Shown here piece by piece: positions 6,674-10,452 of a stretch of DNA of 10,452 nucleotides. The stretch is from Clostridia bacterium. GTDB taxonomy: Bacteria; Bacillota; Clostridia; SK-Y3; JACMMQ01. Location of the stretch: contig JACMMQ010000255.1 of assembly GCA_014378955.1 (NCBI GenBank), forward strand, positions 1 to 10,452, written 5' to 3'. Within the stretch, counting starts at the first letter, position 1. Every line of letters begins with the position of its first letter. A program made the translations under genes and the position numbers. The notes under the pieces are model-generated. The model had not been told where the DNA came from. It made no database searches and saw only the letters and a program-made list of their open reading frames with translations.

Positions 6674-8695
6674 ATGTTCAAAAGAATGCTAAGCCTAATG
6701 ATTGTTTTTGTATTTTGTTTTTCCTTCTTAACCAAAGTTCCAACGGTATTTGCTGCAGTTGAAGGTGATTTGGTTACGTTATTTTCCGATGTGCCAAATG
6801 CAGATACGGCAGAGCTACTTGTGCAATTATTGATTTCCTCGGCCGAATTGACGGACGATGTGATGGTTGTTCGGTTAATTGATGATAAAAACGCAACACA
6901 AATAGCTGACCAAATGATGCGTGTTTTACCTGCCTTACAAGCCAAAAAAGCTGATCTGATTAAAAATCTAAAAGATTTTTCTGCATTTTCCCATAAAGGA
7001 AAGACGGAGCAAGCAACCGCAAGCAATATCCTTTCTCGCTTAGCGCGTGTTGCGGATAAGGTTGAACAAAAATCATTAGACACCAGTGGTTTCCCAAGCA
7101 TCGCTACAATTATTCGAAATAATGCCTATAGTGTATTGTTTTATGTAGATTTACTAAGTGAATTAAACAATTTAAACAAACAAATATCAGGCGATGCAAC
7201 CCAACAAATATTCACTGAAAATGCAGGAAAGCTTGTCATTGCAGATGGCGTTAAAAATCTTTATCCGTTAAGTCAATTGATTTTTACAACCAAGAATGAT
7301 GCGTTATTAAAGACCCTTATAGAAGGCGTGCTCAATGAGATTAACGCAGCTTCAGTAGACAGTGAGAGGGCTGCTTATATTACATTTTTGAAAACCTATA
7401 ATTTGGTTGAAAGTGCTGTGGATGTAAATTCAATTGTAGCGCAAAATGAACCATTATTAAGATTAATGAAGGCAGCAGGAGACGTAAAAGGGTACAATCA
7501 AAAAGTACAGGATATTTTAACGCTTGCTGCAACAATAAGATTAAAATCAGACAGTGTTAACACCGACACATTTGACATTATGATCCAAGACAATGCATCG
7601 TTTAATGCGGCTGTAGGCAATGCACAGCAGGTGGCACAGCTATTAACAGCGAAGGGGCTAGAGATGACACAGCCTTTCGATGTGACATTAGAAGCGAAAA
7701 CAAGCAATAACAGCTTGAAGCAATTCAGCATAACGCTTCCGTCTGATATTATTAAAAATAATACTTTGGCAAGAAATTTAAATATTAAAACGGGTTTAGT
7801 GACACTTTCGCTCGATATGAAAAAGTGTGCAGATAAGCTCACGAAGGGAGAATACATTACCTGCAATATTGCATTGAAGGATAGCAGTATTTTTGGGAAT
7901 GTTGAGCCAGGACGAAACGCATACGAAATTCAAATATCTGAGGTTATGAATGATTTATCCACAGTGATTAGCGAGGATGCCATTAAGCTGATCATTAAAG
8001 GCATAAATAAATATGATGATTATAGCGTCAATAAGGTAGTTTCGGTGAGTGCTAAAAATCAGGTAAAACCAGTTGCGAATTATAGCTTTCGAGCGGACAG
8101 CAAGGAATTGTCGTTTAACAAGGGCTTGGATAGTTATTTTATCATAAAAGATAGCAGTTTTGGCGACCTGCCAGTCTCACATTGGGCGAACACCTTTGTA
8201 ATGGAATTGGTTCAGAAGAGCATTATTAACGGCGTAGGCAACAATAAATTCAATCCAGACGGTAACGTTACCCGTGAGCAGTTTGCTAAATTGATTGTAG
8301 AAGCCTTTAATATGAAGGATGATAGCGCACAAACCACGATGACAGATGTGGGCAAGGACAAGTGGTACCATGTGTATGTAGCATCGGCACAAAAGCAAGG
8401 CATCATCAATGGCATAGGCGACAACAAATTTGGCGTAGGCAATAAAATATCACGTCAAGATATGGCAGTCATGGTGGACAGAGCTGCAAAGAAGGCAAAT
8501 ATCACAATCAAGGCAACCAAGCCAGTGCAATCATTTGCAGACGATAACACAATAACCGCATATGCCAAGGGCAGTGTTAGCCTGATGCAACAGGCGGGCA
8601 TCATCAATGGTTTAGGGGATAATCGCTTTGCACCTCAGGATTTTGCAACACGTGCACAGGCGGCTAAAATTATCTACATGGTCATATCACAATAA
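6674..8695 (+). CDS. Exported protein with three C-terminal S-layer homology domains
   Basis: A 673-residue secreted protein held on the cell wall by SLH domains, which bind secondary cell-wall polymers. Seen: a signal peptide with basic FKR, a hydrophobic core to about residue 20 and VFAA (25-28) as probable cleavage region. Residues about 30-330 are helix-rich and I do not recognise a family. Residues about 333-480 look beta-rich (FDVTLEAK, FSITLPSDII, IKTGLVTLSLD) and resemble linker domains that precede SLH repeats in other Bacillota proteins. The three SLH units are at about 495-547, 556-606 and 618-671, each with an INGxGxNxF core; the usual TRAE positions read TREQ, SRQD and TRAQ. Two cysteines lie in the middle part (C385 and C397). 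It lies 32 bases after the dehydrogenase gene and directly before a terminator, so it is probably the last gene of the operon. The role of the N-terminal part is unknown. Confidence 0.9.
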   Translation: MFKRMLSLMIVFVFCFSFLTKVPTVFAAVEGDLVTLFSDVPNADTAELLVQLLISSAELTDDVMVVRLIDDKNATQIADQMMRVLPALQAKKADLIKNLKDFSAFSHKGKTEQATASNILSRLARVADKVEQKSLDTSGFPSIATIIRNNAYSVLFYVDLLSELNNLNKQISGDATQQIFTENAGKLVIADGVKNLYPLSQLIFTTKNDALLKTLIEGVLNEINAASVDSERAAYITFLKTYNLVESAVDVNSIVAQNEPLLRLMKAAGDVKGYNQKVQDILTLAATIRLKSDSVNTDTFDIMIQDNASFNAAVGNAQQVAQLLTAKGLEMTQPFDVTLEAKTSNNSLKQFSITLPSDIIKNNTLARNLNIKTGLVTLSLDMKKCADKLTKGEYITCNIALKDSSIFGNVEPGRNAYEIQISEVMNDLSTVISEDAIKLIIKGINKYDDYSVNKVVSVSAKNQVKPVANYSFRADSKELSFNKGLDSYFIIKDSSFGDLPVSHWANTFVMELVQKSIINGVGNNKFNPDGNVTREQFAKLIVEAFNMKDDSAQTTMTDVGKDKWYHVYVASAQKQGIINGIGDNKFGVGNKISRQDMAVMVDRAAKKANITIKATKPVQSFADDNTITAYAKGSVSLMQQAGIINGLGDNRFAPQDFATRAQAAKIIYMVISQ

Positions 8696-8708
8696 TAAGC
8701 AAGGTTGG

Positions 8709-8732
8709 GGCGGCTCACGAGCCGCCTTTTTT
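8709..8732 (+). terminator. Intrinsic (Rho-independent) terminator
   Basis: A perfect 8-base stem (GGCGGCTC pairing with GAGCCGCC, 8709-8716 and 8719-8726) or, more realistically, a 7-base stem with a CACG loop, followed directly by six T residues. It lies 14 bases after the SLH protein stop codon and would end the polysaccharide/SLH transcript. There is no T-run on the opposite strand, so it acts in one direction. Confidence 0.93.
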
Positions 8733-8760
8733 GGTGTAATAGAAAAATTAACATTTGCGA

Positions 8761-8778
8761 TGAGTGTGCAGGCACTCA
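8761..8778. repeat. Short inverted repeat ahead of the methyltransferase gene
   Basis: TGAGTG (8761-8766) and CACTCA (8773-8778) form a 6-base inverted repeat with a 6-base loop. It lies between the SLH-gene terminator and the AGGAGA ribosome binding site at 8801. There is no T-run after it, so it is not a terminator. It could be an operator or a small leader hairpin, but a chance match of this size cannot be excluded. Confidence 0.3.
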
Positions 8779-8817
8779 GCCCACTTTAAGAGAAATCAAT
8801 AGGAGAATATATAATTT

Positions 8818-10191
8818 ATGAACAATCAACCCATCCAAAAAAACGATATTGTTACCATCAACGTTACAGCACTAGGTCTTGAGGGCGAAGGCATCGGGCG
8901 AGTGGATACGTTTGCTGTTTTTGTGCCAAATGCACTAGTAGGCGACATTGTGGAAGTGAAAATCATCAAGGTCAAGAGCCATTTTGGCTACGGCAAGATT
9001 ATAAATATTGTCACGCCCTCTAAGGCACGTATCAACCCAGCGTGTGAAAGCTTTCCGCAATGTGGGGGCTGTCAAATGCAACATATGGACTATCGACAAC
9101 AGCTTTTATGGAAGCAACAGGCGGTCACTGATAGCTTGGTACGCATTGGGAAATTGCAAGATGTGGTGGTGCATCCTACCATAGGCATGGCAGACCCGAC
9201 ACATTACCGCAACAAGGCGCAATATCCCATTCGTCAAAATACCGTGACGGGTGAGATAGAAATAGGCTTTTTTGCAAAGCAATCGCATCGCATTGTCCAA
9301 TCGGACAGCTGTATGATTGGACATAAGGATAACGCCATCCTTATTCAAATTGTAAAAGAGTGGATGAAAAAAAACCACATACGTGCATATGACGAGACGA
9401 GCGGCAAAGGGCTTATGCGTCATTTGTACACACGCACCACCCATGCCAAGCAAGAATGGATGGTCGTTTTAGTCACAAATGGCGACAAGCAATTGCCATT
9501 TGAATCGCTGATACAGGTAATTCAAACACAGCTCCCAAGCATAAAAAGCATCTACCAAAACATCAACACACGCAGGGACAATACCATTTTAGGCAGTCAA
9601 AACCGTCTGCTGTGGGGTGAAAGTTATCTTTTTGATACAATCGGGGATTGCACATTTCGCATCTCCCCGCATTCGTTTTTTCAGGTCAATTCTACACAAA
9701 CAGCGGTTTTATACCAAACCGCCATCGACTATGCCGACCTCAAAGGACATGAAACGGTGTTTGACCTCTATTGCGGCATCGGCACGATTTCGCTATTTTT
9801 AGCCAACAAGGCAAAGAAAGTCATCGGCATCGAGGTCGTCCCACAAGCCATAGAGGACGCCAATGAAAATGCCAAAATAAACAACATCACAAACACCAAA
9901 TTTTTAACAGGCACCGCAGAGGACATCACGCCCAAATTGCAAAAACAAGGCATAAAACCAGACATCATCGTCATAGACCCCCCAAGAAAGGGCTGTGAGC
10001 AAGCACTGCTAGACATCCTAGTGGTTCTCAATCCACCCAAAATCGTATACGTTTCGTGCAACCCAGCTACGCTCGCAAGAGACTTGAATTTTCTTACACA
10101 GAATGGCTACACCGTTAAGGCGGTACAACCCGTAGATATGTTTCCTTGGACGAGGCACGTTGAGACTGTCGTGTTGATAGAGCGGAAATAG
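8818..10191 (+). CDS. rlmCD: 23S rRNA (uracil-5-)-methyltransferase, RlmD/RlmCD family
   Basis: S-adenosylmethionine-dependent enzyme that makes 5-methyluridine in 23S rRNA; in Gram-positive bacteria RlmCD modifies both positions served by RlmC and RlmD in E. coli. Seen: an N-terminal TRAM RNA-binding domain (about 1-68) and a [4Fe-4S] cluster site with C76, C82, C85 and C165. The substrate-contact segment RISPHSFFQVN (281-291), the SAM-binding DLYCGIGT (316-323) and IDPPRKGC (386-393) follow. The nucleophile C414 is in VSCNPATLARDL, and the likely base E449 is in RHVETV. At 457 residues it is full length and all key residues are present. The start is set by AGGAGA at 8801, eleven bases upstream, slightly long but workable. 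A terminator separates it from the polysaccharide operon, so it is a housekeeping neighbour with its own promoter. The exact target uridine(s) cannot be read from the sequence, so the symbol is family-level. Confidence 0.93.
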   Translation: MNNQPIQKNDIVTINVTALGLEGEGIGRVDTFAVFVPNALVGDIVEVKIIKVKSHFGYGKIINIVTPSKARINPACESFPQCGGCQMQHMDYRQQLLWKQQAVTDSLVRIGKLQDVVVHPTIGMADPTHYRNKAQYPIRQNTVTGEIEIGFFAKQSHRIVQSDSCMIGHKDNAILIQIVKEWMKKNHIRAYDETSGKGLMRHLYTRTTHAKQEWMVVLVTNGDKQLPFESLIQVIQTQLPSIKSIYQNINTRRDNTILGSQNRLLWGESYLFDTIGDCTFRISPHSFFQVNSTQTAVLYQTAIDYADLKGHETVFDLYCGIGTISLFLANKAKKVIGIEVVPQAIEDANENAKINNITNTKFLTGTAEDITPKLQKQGIKPDIIVIDPPRKGCEQALLDILVVLNPPKIVYVSCNPATLARDLNFLTQNGYTVKAVQPVDMFPWTRHVETVVLIERK

Positions 10192-10241
10192 CCTGTCACA
10201 AGCGGTTTGCGAGATTTAGTCGAATAAAACAGTGTGTATTT

Positions 10242-10279
10242 TATGTTCCCACGGAGCGAAAACGTTACGAGGAAACATA
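10242..10279. repeat. 38-base imperfect palindrome (hairpin)
   Basis: Two 17-base arms around an AAAA loop (10259-10262). The outer six pairs are TATGTT with AACATA, followed by CC/GG, CG/CG and a final four pairs including one G-U. The blocks are separated by single mismatches C/A, A/A and G/A, with no length difference between arms. It is followed by a run of G, not T, so it is not a standard terminator. It could be a protein-binding site, an intergenic repeat unit or a structured RNA element. Confidence 0.55.
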
Positions 10280-10295
10280 TAGGGGGGTCTTACAA

Positions 10296-10323
10296 TTTGG
10301 CGAAATAGAGTAGTTTTGCCAAA
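10296..10323 (+). repeat. 10-base-pair hairpin with a repeated left arm downstream
   Basis: TTTGGCGAAA (10296-10305) pairs with TTTTGCCAAA (10314-10323) over ten positions with one G-U pair and a TAGAGTAG loop. The left-arm sequence TTTGGCGAAA occurs again at 10352-10361 and could pair with the same right arm, giving an alternative fold. The function is not known. Confidence 0.45.
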
Positions 10324-10446
10324 AGGTATTGGGAAGGTAAACCAGTATAATTTTGGCGAAAGTTATGAATTATTAAGAAACCTGCTAATAAAAGTCAAGC
10401 TCTAAATTGAAAAATATATTAGGCAAATAGTGGGAGTGATGTGTCG

Positions 10447-10452
10447 ATGAAA
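10447..10452 (+). CDS. Probable start of the next gene, cut by the right edge
   Basis: Only ATG-AAA is visible. The start is supported by a purine-rich TGGGAGTGAT whose GGAG core (10433-10436) lies ten bases upstream. A GTG two codons earlier (10441) is in the same frame and could also serve. Nothing can be said about the product. Confidence 0.4.

Larger units (their letters stand above)
10192..10446. other. Non-coding stretch with two hairpins and a possible leader
   Basis: The 255 bases between the methyltransferase stop and the next probable start hold no convincing gene and no recognised riboswitch. They contain an imperfect 38-base palindrome (10242-10279), a second hairpin (10296-10323) and a repeat of that hairpin's left arm (10352-10361). 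A perfect TATAAT lies at 10346-10351 but has no good -35 element at a normal distance, so a promoter is only possible. No intrinsic terminator with a T-run follows the methyltransferase gene. Confidence 0.6.

Noticed and set aside
6613..7101. Open frame of 162 codons on the - strand across the start of the SLH gene
   Set aside because: It lies opposite a gene with a signal peptide and strong ribosome binding site, shows no recognisable motif and has no convincing ribosome binding site of its own. It is a shadow frame.
8225..8640. Recurring DNA words around 8227, 8407 and 8609
   Set aside because: They are the coding traces of the three SLH domains (the INGxGxNxF core), not a separate repeat array or CRISPR.
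8810..8815. Perfect TATAAT just before the methyltransferase start
   Set aside because: It lies after the AGGAGA ribosome binding site and next to the ATG, so a transcript starting from it would lack the translation signal.

Overview
The window holds the 3' part of a surface-polysaccharide gene cluster, a secreted S-layer-homology (SLH) protein, an RNA-modification gene and the start of a further gene, all on the + strand. The DNA is moderately AT-rich, genes are tightly packed behind Shine-Dalgarno sites of the GGAGG type, and there is an exported protein with three C-terminal SLH domains and an iron-sulphur TRAM-type RlmD/RlmCD methyltransferase. Together these point to the Bacillota (Bacilli or Clostridia with an SLH-anchored surface layer). 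The genus cannot be resolved from the sequence alone.

Layout. Positions 1-6641 carry six closely spaced genes. They encode a GT4 glycosyltransferase cut by the left edge, a left-handed beta-helix acetyltransferase, a second GT4 enzyme with a GTG start, a heparinase II/III-fold polysaccharide lyase, a WcaI/WbuB-like GT4 enzyme, and a WecC-type UDP-sugar 6-dehydrogenase. After 32 bases comes a 673-residue SLH protein (6674-8695), closed by a strong intrinsic terminator (8709-8732). After an 85-base spacer (8733-8817) follows a 23S rRNA uracil-5-methyltransferase (8818-10191). A 255-base non-coding stretch (10192-10446) holds two hairpins and ends at a ribosome binding site and ATG that look like the start of the next gene.

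How the genes may work together. The dehydrogenase would supply an acidic nucleotide sugar, most likely UDP-N-acetylmannosaminuronate. The three glycosyltransferases would extend a lipid-linked repeat unit and the acetyltransferase would decorate it. The lyase could trim or edit the acidic polymer outside the membrane or during export. No polymerase, flippase, priming transferase, 2-epimerase or CsaB-type pyruvyltransferase is in the window, so the rest of the pathway should lie to the left or elsewhere. The SLH protein is the last gene before the terminator. It may be a surface protein that works with this polymer, but that rests only on position and domain content.

The most noteworthy points are the pairing of an acidic-sugar polymer operon with an SLH protein whose first ~300 mature residues I do not recognise, and the structured 255-base segment after the methyltransferase gene. 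I see no CRISPR array, tRNA, rRNA, transposase or phage gene.
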